Shown here: piece after piece, positions 7,661 to 16,494 of the stretch
Position numbering within the stretch: the first letter of the stretch is position 1
How the letters are laid out: every line of letters begins with the position of its first letter
From: an uncultured Christensenella sp.
GTDB lineage: Bacteria; Bacillota; Clostridia; Christensenellales; Borkfalkiaceae
DNA length: 64,000 nucleotides
Reading direction: 5' to 3'
NCBI GenBank assembly: GCA_910577555.1
Contig: CAJTLF010000001.1
Coordinates: forward strand, 124,001-188,000
Program-made: the position numbers and the translations under genes
The notes under the pieces: generated by a model
Seen by the model: only the letters and a program-made list of their open reading frames with translations
The model's database searches: none
What the model was told of the DNA's origin: nothing

Positions 7661-7912
7661 TTACCCCTTGAATTTTGCAAAAACTTCTTCGTGCGTTTTA
7701 GTTCTGCCTTGCTCTATATCCCTGATACCGACGGACAGTTTTTCATACAAGTCAATTCTTGCGTACAGTTCGTCCAAAACGGCAATATCAATCAATGCCG
7801 CATCGCCTTTTCCGTTTACGGTGATATAAACGGGCTGCCCCGTTTCCTTGCATTGTCTTGAAATTTCGGGATAGTTGTTGCGTATATCCGCCGAAGGTCT
7901 GATATTAGGCAT
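7661..7912 (-). CDS. Phd/YefM-type antitoxin
   Basis: The start is set at the ATG at 7912 because AAGGAG sits 8 bases upstream; this gives 83 residues beginning MPNIRPSADIRNNYPEIS, the typical Phd/YefM N-terminal DNA-binding part. The middle (GQPVYITVNGKGDAALIDI) is also characteristic. A longer frame from 7942 lacks a site. Upstream is an AT-rich stretch (7925-7980) likely to hold the promoter and its operator, as the pair is normally self-repressed. Confidence 0.85.
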   Translation of the reverse strand: MPNIRPSADIRNNYPEISRQCKETGQPVYITVNGKGDAALIDIAVLDELYARIDLYEKLSVGIRDIEQGRTKTHEEVFAKFKG

Positions 7913-7991
7913 AAAATATTCTCCTTGTTTTTGATATTGCAATTATATCATAATTACGATATGTTGTCAATATATCTTATGCAAATAAAAT

Positions 7992-9149
7992 TTAATTATT
8001 AGCCGTGCGTAACTGTTTTATCGTTGCGGCGTCAACCTTGCCTATGAGTACGCCTTCGTCCCAGCAAGTAAAGTCATCAAATAAAAGTAGCTTCCCATCT
8101 TCAACACCGATAGGACAAATAATATCGTCCGTCATAATATCGGAAATAAAATATTGCGGCAGTCCTTTTGAATAGACAATCTTTTCGCCCGATTTTTCCA
8201 GATATTTCATAATATAGGCAATCGCCTTGCCGAGCGAAGCCCTGTCGTCTATCGCTTCAAAGTCCGAGCGCCCGAAACGGTCGTTGAAATAGGTGTTTTG
8301 GTGAGTTATCTGCCGACGGTGCGAACTTAAACTGTAATCGTTTACTTCTATCAAATAGCCCGGCATAGTTCCTTGCGGTATGTTAAACAGTCCGTGAAAG
8401 TGCAATCGCTTTTTCTTAGGTGAGCGTTCCCAGACTCCGACGTATTTCCAGCCTTTACGGGCGTATAAATGCGTCAACGCCGTTTTCAGTTTTTTCTTAA
8501 AACTGTTTTCAGTATGCAGAGCGTCATTATAAGTAAATGTAACGAAGTAATTAAAATCTTGCAGATTCACTTTGCGTGTAAACCGTATGCGCCGTGAAAT
8601 AAGGTTGCGCCGTTTACGCTCAAAGTTCGCATTTACAAAGTTCTTTGCGCTTTGTTCGTCCTTGAAGTAGGGCAACATTGCGGCAACGATTTTTTTACGC
8701 CGTTCGGCTTTCTTCACGCCTACCGTTTGTGCATACAGTTCGTTAAATAATTGCTTGCGTGTTAATTTACGCTCGATTTTAGGGCTTTCTTTGGGCTTTG
8801 ACGGCTTTTCGCCCGTTTGCTCGTCAACTTCTTCGAGCGGACTTTCCGTCGCCTTTAAGGGCAATTCTGCGGCTTTTTCTTCGGGTTGTTCAACGGGTGC
8901 AATTACAGGCTCACATTCGGTTTCCTGCGGCTGTTCATCGTTTGATTTGCTATTAAGCCCGTCAACCGTTTCCGCTGTTAAGATACCCGACGGCAGCGGC
9001 ACGCTGATTACTTCTTCGACGTGCTTTTTCTTCGGGCGGTACGGTCGCTCGGTGTGCGGTATGGCTATATAATGACTGCCGTCGTTATATACTTTCGTCT
9101 GCGGATAAAAGCCGCCTACGGGCTTAGGCTGTTGTTGCCTGTGCGACAT
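7992..9149 (-). CDS. HUH-endonuclease rolling-circle replication initiator
   Basis: 385 residues. An N-terminal extension of about 125 residues is low-complexity and charged. The catalytic core shows motif I FVTFTYND (202-209), motif II HFH inside RLHFHGLF (250-252), the HUH metal site, and motif III YIMKY (312-316) with candidate nicking tyrosines 312 and 316. HUH initiators nick the plus strand at the origin and start rolling-circle replication. Its start overlaps the methyltransferase stop by one base, so they are co-transcribed. Element B's homologue is 47963-49057. It also resembles initiators of small plasmids and ssDNA phages; I do not assign a subfamily. Confidence 0.8.
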   Translation of the reverse strand: MSHRQQQPKPVGGFYPQTKVYNDGSHYIAIPHTERPYRPKKKHVEEVISVPLPSGILTAETVDGLNSKSNDEQPQETECEPVIAPVEQPEEKAAELPLKATESPLEEVDEQTGEKPSKPKESPKIERKLTRKQLFNELYAQTVGVKKAERRKKIVAAMLPYFKDEQSAKNFVNANFERKRRNLISRRIRFTRKVNLQDFNYFVTFTYNDALHTENSFKKKLKTALTHLYARKGWKYVGVWERSPKKKRLHFHGLFNIPQGTMPGYLIEVNDYSLSSHRRQITHQNTYFNDRFGRSDFEAIDDRASLGKAIAYIMKYLEKSGEKIVYSKGLPQYFISDIMTDDIICPIGVEDGKLLLFDDFTCWDEGVLIGKVDAATIKQLRTANN

Positions 9150-9871
9150 TAAGCCGCACCCCCGTAATCAAAAATAGACGTCTGATTTTTTACCGCATTT
9201 AATCGTTCTAATCCGCTTTTATAATACTCGCCGTCTATTTCAAAACCTATAAAATTCCGCCCCAGCTTATAAGCCGCAACCGCCGTAGTGAAGCTACCCA
9301 TAAAAGCGTCTAAAATCAAGTCGCCCCGTTTTGTGTGTTGATTTATAATTCTTGAAATTAAATCAGTCGGCTTCTGGTTTTGGTGTATCTGTTTGTCGCC
9401 CGCAACTCTCGGAAAATACCAGATATCGTCATAGCGGGGTTTATTACTGTTAAATTTTGCCCGACCTTTATTTGCGTAAATTATGAACTCGTAACGCTTG
9501 CCGTATTGCGCTTCTAAATCGCCAGCCGTGTGATTGCCTTTATCCCAGACGATAACGTTCTTTACAGTAAAATATTTTTCCGTTTCCGCTTTGAAGAAAT
9601 CTATTTTTTCAGAACCGCAAAACATATACAAAGGCGTATTGTCTTTCATTACCGAGTGCAAGAGCGGCAACAAGTCAATTATAAGTTTTGGATTATCGTC
9701 GCCCTGAATTGCCATACAAAACTTATCGCTCTTGTTTATTCTCCGGCTGCTTTTGTATCCGTTAAGATAGGGCGGATCTGTTATAACGCAGTCCACGAAT
9801 AGCTTTTGTTTTATCATTTCACGGATACCATCAAGGCAGTCACCGTTATAGACGTTATTAATTTCTATCAC
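9149..9871 (-). CDS. Site-specific DNA methyltransferase, beta type
   Basis: 240 residues. DPPY (32-35, motif IV) comes before LILDAFMGSFTTA (185-197, motif I), the order of beta-class N4-cytosine/N6-adenine enzymes. Motif I reads DAFMGSFTT where DPFMGSGTT is usual, so a proline and a glycine are replaced. No restriction enzyme is nearby, suggesting an orphan methylase that protects or marks the element. It overlaps the ATPase stop by 4 bases. Element B lacks it: there Rep and the ATPase adjoin directly. Confidence 0.85.
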   Translation of the reverse strand: MIEINNVYNGDCLDGIREMIKQKLFVDCVITDPPYLNGYKSSRRINKSDKFCMAIQGDDNPKLIIDLLPLLHSVMKDNTPLYMFCGSEKIDFFKAETEKYFTVKNVIVWDKGNHTAGDLEAQYGKRYEFIIYANKGRAKFNSNKPRYDDIWYFPRVAGDKQIHQNQKPTDLISRIINQHTKRGDLILDAFMGSFTTAVAAYKLGRNFIGFEIDGEYYKSGLERLNAVKNQTSIFDYGGAA

Positions 9872-11982
9872 GACTCACCACCTATTCCGTAGAGCGCATT
9901 AATAAAATAGCTATTCTGCGCTTTGAGTTCGTCCACGCTTGCCCGTTCCGTAACGTATTCCCGATAGTCGTTAATTCCGACTCTTGACTGTCTTGCCATA
10001 TCGTTAAAGTAATCAGAGAAACAGTCCGTAGAGAAACGGCGTGCATAAATTTTGCGGTTCATTATGTAGTATTTTTTCTTGTCAACTTTGCCGTCCATAG
10101 TGCCGTGCTCTTTTTCAATTTTAAGCACGTTATAACCGTAAGTGTTATAAATCTTGATATTCCTTTTCCAGAGCCACGCAATAACGCTTTTAAGGATATG
10201 GACGAGTAGGGTATTGTCGCCACGTCTGAAACGGAAATCGTAATATAGGTTAATAAACTTGTTAAACGCAACTTCGGCAATCATATCTTCAATAGTGTAA
10301 AAGGGTAGTGCGAGCTTGCCTTCGGACGAATTTATGATATTGACTATATCGCATAAATCTCTTGCGTCAGCTCCCCAGCTTTCCGGTCTTTGTTCGTCCG
10401 TAAATACTTTGATAAAGGGGAAGTTATCTACTGTTGCGCTATGCCGACACATTTTGAGCCAGCTATTGAAAAGGTCGTTTTTCTGATTAGCTTCGTCCTT
10501 GCCTTTCTTGACTTCTTTCAGTTCTAAATTGTTGCCCCTTTCCTTGCCGACTTCCGAAATAGCCACCACGCCGAACTCAAAGCTACCGGCGTTCGGGTTG
10601 TTATCTATAACTTTCTTGCCGAGCCTTAAAATATCGAAATCGAGTATGTGAGCGTGCCGACTACAACGGCGGTAATTCTTCGGAAAAAAGTCCGTAAGCC
10701 ATATCGGAAAGTTGCCTTCGTCTATCAAACGGTTGTCCGTTCGTATAGAATAGTTTGCGACTATTAAACTGCTCTCTATAACGTAGATAAAATAGGCTTG
10801 TGCATACGTTTCTAAAACGTCGAACAGATTGCATACGCTCAAGCCGTCGTCATAAGTAAAGCCGTACCTGCAAACGTCATAACCGTAAAGTTGTAAAGCT
10901 ACATTGTTATGACGAAAAAACCTTTCCCGCTTCAATCTTACCCAATCTTTTGCGGTTGCAAGGTTATAGACCGTGCCGTGTTCCATACAAGCCTGTAATT
11001 CTTTCTCGAACTCTATCCACGAAAAGTACGGGAATTTCATATCGCCACGTTGCAATATTTCCATAGCTTTCTGTCTGAACATTACTTCCTGCGATAATGC
11101 CATATCCGTAATGGCGGTCGTTTTCTTTTTACCCATAGAACCGCAAGTAATTGACACGATAGGCAGTTCGTTTATAAAGCCGCAATTACGGGCTTCATAG
11201 CGGCGGAGCTTGCCGAGCGCAATTCTCTGTCTGAAACGATTAAACAGCGGATATATCGCAAATAACAACGTCCAATAAGGAAAATAGATAAAAGGTGTTT
11301 TCAAGTCCGTAAACAGCTTGACTATCTGCGTATATATCGTGCCGAAATCGAACTCGACGGCGAACCAGAAATAATATGCGAGAAAAGCGAACACTATCGA
11401 CGCAACGTTCAGGTGCAGTATGCAAACTATTATCCAGCAGACCTTTATCCAGCTATTTTCTTGAATGAACGCCACATATCCCCTAACGAACCGCTTTATA
11501 GGCTGATAGGTATAGCGTGATATAAACTTGAATACACGCAAGGGTAGAGTGTCTTTGCCGTACTTTGTGTTGTGCTTGCCGTAAAGGTGTTTAATGTAGA
11601 ACCAAAGCCCGATAAAACACGGGATAACAATAATTGCCGCCTTCATTATTTCCGCCATTACCCCCGCAATATGGCTTAACCAACCGTTAAAATTGCCTTT
11701 ATCCACTAAAAGCGAAAAATAAATGAGTGCGTTATTTTTGAACCCGTCAAAGTTATCGGGGAGTATAGAAGGCTTGTCCGTTATTTGCGTTAAGTCGTTG
11801 ACAGTGGGTGTTATGTTGTGCGGTATTCCAAATACTTCACAAAAGTAGTACCCGATAGACCGCCCGAAATCTTGCAAGGTTTCCCAAAACCGAAGATAGG
11901 ACGATCTGAAAATAAATACGCCGAGCAGTATTAGCCCGACGCTTATCATTAGTGTGAATATGATATTGATTGCTCTACGCAT
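9868..11982 (-). CDS. Zot/pI-like membrane ATPase
   Basis: 704 residues. Several TM segments precede the ATPase part (about 5-25, 112-132, 178-208, 230-246). Residues 281-289 read GSMGKKKTT, matching GxxGxGK[ST] except that Lys replaces the Gly before the key Lys. A Walker-B-like strand VVAISEVGKERGN lies at 472-484, and CRHSATVDNFPFIKVFTDEQRPESWGADARD (512-541, split by motif) parallels the Zot pattern RH...D.I..TQ.P..I...IR. In filamentous phages pI/Zot drives virion assembly through the envelope. Putting the TM region before the ATPase is unusual, since Zot has it after. Homologue in B: 49057-51147. A conjugation ATPase is the main alternative. Confidence 0.65.
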   Translation of the reverse strand: MRRAINIIFTLMISVGLILLGVFIFRSSYLRFWETLQDFGRSIGYYFCEVFGIPHNITPTVNDLTQITDKPSILPDNFDGFKNNALIYFSLLVDKGNFNGWLSHIAGVMAEIMKAAIIVIPCFIGLWFYIKHLYGKHNTKYGKDTLPLRVFKFISRYTYQPIKRFVRGYVAFIQENSWIKVCWIIVCILHLNVASIVFAFLAYYFWFAVEFDFGTIYTQIVKLFTDLKTPFIYFPYWTLLFAIYPLFNRFRQRIALGKLRRYEARNCGFINELPIVSITCGSMGKKKTTAITDMALSQEVMFRQKAMEILQRGDMKFPYFSWIEFEKELQACMEHGTVYNLATAKDWVRLKRERFFRHNNVALQLYGYDVCRYGFTYDDGLSVCNLFDVLETYAQAYFIYVIESSLIVANYSIRTDNRLIDEGNFPIWLTDFFPKNYRRCSRHAHILDFDILRLGKKVIDNNPNAGSFEFGVVAISEVGKERGNNLELKEVKKGKDEANQKNDLFNSWLKMCRHSATVDNFPFIKVFTDEQRPESWGADARDLCDIVNIINSSEGKLALPFYTIEDMIAEVAFNKFINLYYDFRFRRGDNTLLVHILKSVIAWLWKRNIKIYNTYGYNVLKIEKEHGTMDGKVDKKKYYIMNRKIYARRFSTDCFSDYFNDMARQSRVGINDYREYVTERASVDELKAQNSYFINALYGIGGES

Positions 11983-12075
11983 TTACCTGTACCCCCGTAT
12001 ATATGAGATAACTAACGGCAAACGCAAGCAATATAATCACCGTAACGGCGATTATACGTTTTAATGTTTTCATAA
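11975..12075 (-). CDS. Tiny single-TM protein, reading frame joined by a -1 shift
   Basis: The ATG at 12075 has AAGGAG 6 bases upstream but the frame ends after 7 codons (MKTLKNV stop). The codons cross the heptamer A AAA AAC (about 12058-12064); a -1 shift there continues as RIIAVTVIILLAFAVSYLIYTGVQVNA to a stop at 11975, matching the uninterrupted 32-residue protein of element B (51140-51238). The product is a short basic N terminus plus one TM segment. Its place between the large surface protein and the Zot-like ATPase corresponds to small virion or pVI-like genes of inoviruses. It could be programmed frameshifting, a decayed gene or a base-call error. Confidence 0.55.
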
Positions 12076-12156
12076 CAACTCCTTAAAATTTTTATTTGCG
12101 CCGGCGGATCTTAAAAGAACCGTCGGCGCACTTCGTCTTATTGTGCTTTTAGCTTG

Positions 12157-14208
12157 TTACCACCAATCTTCGCCGTCGTAAAATTCCAAGTCGTCAAAGT
12201 CGTAATGTTCAGCATCAAGATAATCGTCCCAAGCATCTTCATAGGCTTTTTCTCGTTTTCGTTCTTTTCGGCGTTTATGCAATGAGCCTATTGCCTTGAA
12301 CGGTAGAGCTATGAGCTTGAACAGCCCGTAAATAATGAGCGGTGCAAACTTTAATAAAAGCCAGATAATTACAATAAGCGCAATAATGCCTAAAAGTATT
12401 TGCCACCATTGAAGATTGTTTTTCGTTGTAATTACGGGCGGTGCGCCGTCTGCCGCTATATCCATAGGCGACATAATTACGGGTATTACCGTTTCAACGT
12501 CGTCCTTAGTAAATGTAAGGTCTATAATGTCAAAGTCAAGCTGCACCCATTGCTGCATTATAAAAGCGTTGGTATCGTCGTTTTCGTAAGAATAGACGTA
12601 GCCGGGAGCTATGGCCGGTCCGCCTGTGTTAAGCGTCCAAGTACGCTTCCAAGTTCCCTCGTAAACTTCCGCAGAAAAGTATTCGGACTGTTTATAACGA
12701 AATAAATACACCGTTTCGTTTTTGCGTTTAGCCGTCTTGCAAAAGTCGCTGAACTCGAAATAATCGGAATCGTCAACGTAGTATTTTTTGCATAGCTGTA
12801 CGTTCGCAAGATTTATTACGTCGTTATAGTCAACTGCTTCAATGGCTTTAATATTGTTAAACTCTTCTATCGCTTCAACGTGCGAAGTACCGAACAGCTT
12901 TTCCCACCAGCTTTGCTTTATGATTTCAGACGTGAGCGAGTACATATCGTCCGCACGGATATTTATATCGGTGAAAGAGCTGTCTACGCTTGAAAACAAC
13001 GCCTTGCTGTACCGGTTGTTTACGAGTTCGCCGCCGTGCTGTGCGGTGTATCTGCTCATATAGTCTAAAATGTCCTCGCTCGGCACGTCGTAGGTATCGG
13101 CATCGCCGTTTTCCGCTTTAAACAGCCAATGCAGGTTGGTTATATCGTTCACGATATTGCTTGATAGTTTAGACGGGTAATTGTAGCCGTAGTAATACCC
13201 CGAAAAATGCACTCCGCCTATGGACGTGTTATTCAAATCTTCTTCCGTACGGAAGCTGTACTTAAACCTTAAATTTTCGTAAGTTTCGGGAACGCCTATT
13301 TCTTCGCCTATATGCTCAAGCATAGTTTCGTAATGGCTGCTGTTGCCTGTAACAAGCGCAGGCGCGGTGTAAGCGTTAAGCCAAGTTGCGTGAACGGCGG
13401 TCATCTTGCCGTACTCATCTATAATTGAGTTGGGAACGGAAAAATAAACGCTGTGTAATGTGTCCTGTATATATTTCTTTCCGTTAGTGCCGTTACCACG
13501 AAAGAAAGTGCTATGTACGTCCAGCGATAAATACTTTTCCAGCCCGTCCACCTTGCAAGAAAGCGTATCGCTTGCAGCAAGCTCCGAACCGTAGCCCAGC
13601 GCATACCCCTTATAGGTGTAAGTCTGTCCGCATGCGTATTCCGTAACTTGATTTTTGTAAGATAACTCAATACCGCTGATTTTGTAAATTCGTTCGTTTT
13701 CGTCCAACTCCCGTAATATATCGGACTTTTGGCTGTCCGTGAGCTTTACCTTGAACTTCCAGAACCGACCTTCATAGCCCGCTTCGGTGGAATAGTTTAG
13801 AAACTCTAACGTGTATTTTGAATAGCTTGTCCTATCGCAGTAGGTAAGCTGAATTTTATTCCGCTCGGTTGACATATCGAACGCCGTATCCTGCGGATTA
13901 TAGACATAGACGTAAAGCCCGTAATCCGTTTGCTTTTCAGCGTAATAAGAATAACAGAACTCTACGAAGGATATAATCTGCGGCTTGCCGCCCGAATTAT
14001 GCGGATAGTCCGCTAAATCAAACTCTTTGCCTCCGATAGTAGAGTCTTTAAGGTTATTCAAGACGTTAGTGCTTTCGTAGATTGCCTGTACGCTGTCTGC
14101 GCCCGTATCGGCAGATGCGGACAACGTTACTTGCCCGCAAATTACCGTTACCAAACACAAAACAGCCGTGAGTATTGTATATAAAAACCGTTTTGTAATT
14201 GCTTTCAT
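12157..14208 (-). CDS. Large secreted, C-terminally anchored surface protein (pIII-like position)
   Basis: 683 residues from the ATG at 14208, which has AGGCGG upstream; a GTG at 14220 is the alternative. The N terminus is a signal peptide (basic start, then LYTILTAVLCLVTVICGQVTL, cut near SASA). The long extracellular part ends in a TM segment (LLGIIALIVIIWLLLKFAPLI), a basic patch (LPFKAIGSLHKRRK) and an acidic tail. The element B homologue is 51311-53425, and element C shows the same LPFRGI anchor. Position and layout fit a pIII-type adsorption protein, which is inference. It overlaps none of its neighbours but shares an operon with both. Confidence 0.75.
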   Translation of the reverse strand: MKAITKRFLYTILTAVLCLVTVICGQVTLSASADTGADSVQAIYESTNVLNNLKDSTIGGKEFDLADYPHNSGGKPQIISFVEFCYSYYAEKQTDYGLYVYVYNPQDTAFDMSTERNKIQLTYCDRTSYSKYTLEFLNYSTEAGYEGRFWKFKVKLTDSQKSDILRELDENERIYKISGIELSYKNQVTEYACGQTYTYKGYALGYGSELAASDTLSCKVDGLEKYLSLDVHSTFFRGNGTNGKKYIQDTLHSVYFSVPNSIIDEYGKMTAVHATWLNAYTAPALVTGNSSHYETMLEHIGEEIGVPETYENLRFKYSFRTEEDLNNTSIGGVHFSGYYYGYNYPSKLSSNIVNDITNLHWLFKAENGDADTYDVPSEDILDYMSRYTAQHGGELVNNRYSKALFSSVDSSFTDINIRADDMYSLTSEIIKQSWWEKLFGTSHVEAIEEFNNIKAIEAVDYNDVINLANVQLCKKYYVDDSDYFEFSDFCKTAKRKNETVYLFRYKQSEYFSAEVYEGTWKRTWTLNTGGPAIAPGYVYSYENDDTNAFIMQQWVQLDFDIIDLTFTKDDVETVIPVIMSPMDIAADGAPPVITTKNNLQWWQILLGIIALIVIIWLLLKFAPLIIYGLFKLIALPFKAIGSLHKRRKERKREKAYEDAWDDYLDAEHYDFDDLEFYDGEDWW

Positions 14209-14216
14209 ACGCCGCC

Positions 14217-15404
14217 TCACATATCTATGGGAATGATATAGAACATAAGCGTAATATAGCCGTCTGCTTCTAATAGTTCAGTATCAGGCATTGTGAAATT
14301 ATAAGTGCCGTTGTTGCCTTGCAAATCTTCGATATACGCTTCACCCGAACTGAATTCCACGTTGATACCCGATATTTTGTACTCGGACGAATATTCAGGC
14401 TTCACGGTTGCAGTAAACGTAACGCTTTCCCCTGCGGCGGCTTTGGCGGGGCAGTTAAGGTTTACAACGCTTAAACCCGCCCAACCGAGAGAATCATAGC
14501 CGATACCGTACATAACCTTGTCCGGCGGTGCGTTGTATTCAAAATCCACCCATACGTAGACGTTGCCTTGCGGCATTGTAAACGAGTAAACGCCGTTATT
14601 TTCTGTAATCGTTACGTTGTCAGCCGAGTTCATAACGCTTATGCGCATACCCGTTATAGAATAATTTCCGTCGCTTATCGTTACTTTAAACGTTACCTTT
14701 TCGCCGGCTTTTGCCTGCGTTACTCCGTCTATGCTTAAATCGGATAGGTTAGTTGCGTCGCCGCTTAAAAGGTATTCGATACTGTATTTTTCCGAAGGCT
14801 TTGTATTGCTTCCGCCGCCGAAGATAATTTCGCTTGGATTAAGGGTAATATCGGTTACGTCCGCTTCGACGATTTTCAGGTCGATATGATAAACAACCTT
14901 TTCGTTATACGACGATACCGAGAGTCTGTACGGGTACGGATTATTCGTTTCGGCGTCCGCAGGTATAACAACGGTTTTTCCGCCGTTTATGCTTTGTAAC
15001 GCTTTTTGTAAGTCAAAGTCTGCGGCAAGAGTTAAAGAAAACTGCGACTGTTCCTTTTCAAGCCCGAACGCCGAAGTGAGTTCGCCCGTTTTAGAGAACA
15101 GGTATTTTTCGCCGTTTACGGTGTAGTCGAAATCTCTCGTTATGTTAGGCGTGATTTTTACCTTATAATCTTTCGGCTCGGACTTTTCGCTATCAAACGT
15201 GTATTTGACGGTAAAGGTATGCGTTTGAGCTTTCTTTAAATCGAGTTTACTGTCCGCCGTTAAAATCTGCTTGCCGGCGTATTCGACGTAAAAGGTTTTA
15301 AAATCTTCGTTAAAGCCGTTGGTGAACTTATAAATAAGCCCGACTGCCGCAACCAAGACGAGTGCAATAAGTACGTAAGCTATTATTTTAGCAATAGTTT
15401 TCAT
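14217..15404 (-). CDS. N-terminally anchored surface protein with two beta-sandwich repeats
   Basis: 395 residues: a TM anchor at about 5-27, a middle domain, then two related C-terminal repeats each ending in YxFTMP (NNGVYSFTMPQGNVYVWV and NNGTYNFTMPD). The first about 180 residues align in plan with the shorter element B protein (53438-53986: FYVQYG, F.F.V..., DLTLQA.IQS), which lacks the repeats. It follows the 352-residue protein and ends next to the large surface protein. Role unknown; probably exposed outside the cell or on a particle. Confidence 0.65.
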   Translation of the reverse strand: MKTIAKIIAYVLIALVLVAAVGLIYKFTNGFNEDFKTFYVEYAGKQILTADSKLDLKKAQTHTFTVKYTFDSEKSEPKDYKVKITPNITRDFDYTVNGEKYLFSKTGELTSAFGLEKEQSQFSLTLAADFDLQKALQSINGGKTVVIPADAETNNPYPYRLSVSSYNEKVVYHIDLKIVEADVTDITLNPSEIIFGGGSNTKPSEKYSIEYLLSGDATNLSDLSIDGVTQAKAGEKVTFKVTISDGNYSITGMRISVMNSADNVTITENNGVYSFTMPQGNVYVWVDFEYNAPPDKVMYGIGYDSLGWAGLSVVNLNCPAKAAAGESVTFTATVKPEYSSEYKISGINVEFSSGEAYIEDLQGNNGTYNFTMPDTELLEADGYITLMFYIIPIDM

Positions 15405-15423
15405 AGCTTTACCTCCTTATTGC

Positions 15424-16482
15424 TTAATACATCAGAGTGGAGCTATCCAACGAAATACCCGTAACGACAGCCGTCAAAGAGCTTTCCGAGAAGTAAATAG
15501 GAATCGTGTGCGTATAAGTTGAATAAGTGCCTTTGCAAGTTATCGTCCAATTATATACGGCTGTATCGGTATGTTGTTTGGCTATCGAAACGGCAGTGTT
15601 TGCCTGTTCGGTAGTAAGTCCGCAGAAAGATACCTCTCGCATACCGCCGGGAACGGAAGCATAGAAATAAAAGAAGTTTGTACCGCCCCAAAAATGATTA
15701 GACGATTTAGACGTATTTTGTATAGTCAGTCCTGCTTCGCTTAAATACTTGCTATATTCATCGGTGATAGTCGTATTGAATGAATTGCTAAAATTGTCGT
15801 CTACCGTATAATCTGAATACGTAATAACACCCGTCGTACTTGTGTAGTTAAAAATATAGGACGGCTTATCAAAGGTATAGCTGTTTAATGAGCTTGAAAC
15901 CGTAAAACCGTTTGCATTGTAACCGGCATAATCCGTAATGCTGAACCCCGTAACTTTTTTGCTGTAATCGCAAAGACAGTCCGCAGAGTAACGGTTGTCT
16001 GTTCGGCTCGTCACCGTTACTTTAATCTGCTCGCCGAACGCTCTTTTGCAGGAAACCGTTGCGGTAAGCGCACCTTCCGAAGCCGGAATAACGTTTACGT
16101 AGTCTGCGGTCGATTTACCGTTAGCCCAATCGGAAGATGAATTTACCCAATTCACAGACCAATCTACAGCTTGATTTTCCGCATTAGCAGGCATTATCGT
16201 TGCGGTAAGAGTATAGCTTCCGTCTGACAAAACCTCTGCACCGCCATCTGCCGAGAGCGGCATTGCCGTAAACCTGATTTTGTTCGTGCTTTCCGGCGTC
16301 ACCAATAACCCGCTGCCGTCTGCCGTTTCTTCGGTAACAGGCTGTTCGGGCGGTTGCTCTTTTTTATCGAACCAGCCGCAAATAATGCCTGCAAGCATTA
16401 CCCCGACCAAGATAAATGCGAGAAGAGTTAATACCCATTTCACCGTGTCGCTTGTTTTATGTTGTTGTAATTCGTTAATCAT
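15424..16482 (-). CDS. N-terminally anchored surface protein with Ig-like region, paralogue of next upstream gene
   Basis: 352 residues with TM segment at about 15-37 (WVLTLLAFILVGVMLAGII). The region with RFTAMPLSADGG, DWSVNWVNSSS and CKRAFGEQIKVTVTS corresponds to LRLTAMPLSANDG, DWSMAWANSAN and CKQAFTTQIIVTCAS in the 342-residue upstream neighbour, so the pair arose by duplication and is Ig-like (BIG2-type) in pattern. The N-terminal about 35 residues match element B's 514-residue protein (53998-55542), whose exterior is entirely different. Confidence 0.65.
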   Translation of the reverse strand: MINELQQHKTSDTVKWVLTLLAFILVGVMLAGIICGWFDKKEQPPEQPVTEETADGSGLLVTPESTNKIRFTAMPLSADGGAEVLSDGSYTLTATIMPANAENQAVDWSVNWVNSSSDWANGKSTADYVNVIPASEGALTATVSCKRAFGEQIKVTVTSRTDNRYSADCLCDYSKKVTGFSITDYAGYNANGFTVSSSLNSYTFDKPSYIFNYTSTTGVITYSDYTVDDNFSNSFNTTITDEYSKYLSEAGLTIQNTSKSSNHFWGGTNFFYFYASVPGGMREVSFCGLTTEQANTAVSIAKQHTDTAVYNWTITCKGTYSTYTHTIPIYFSESSLTAVVTGISLDSSTLMY

Positions 16483-16494
16483 AATTTCACCCCC

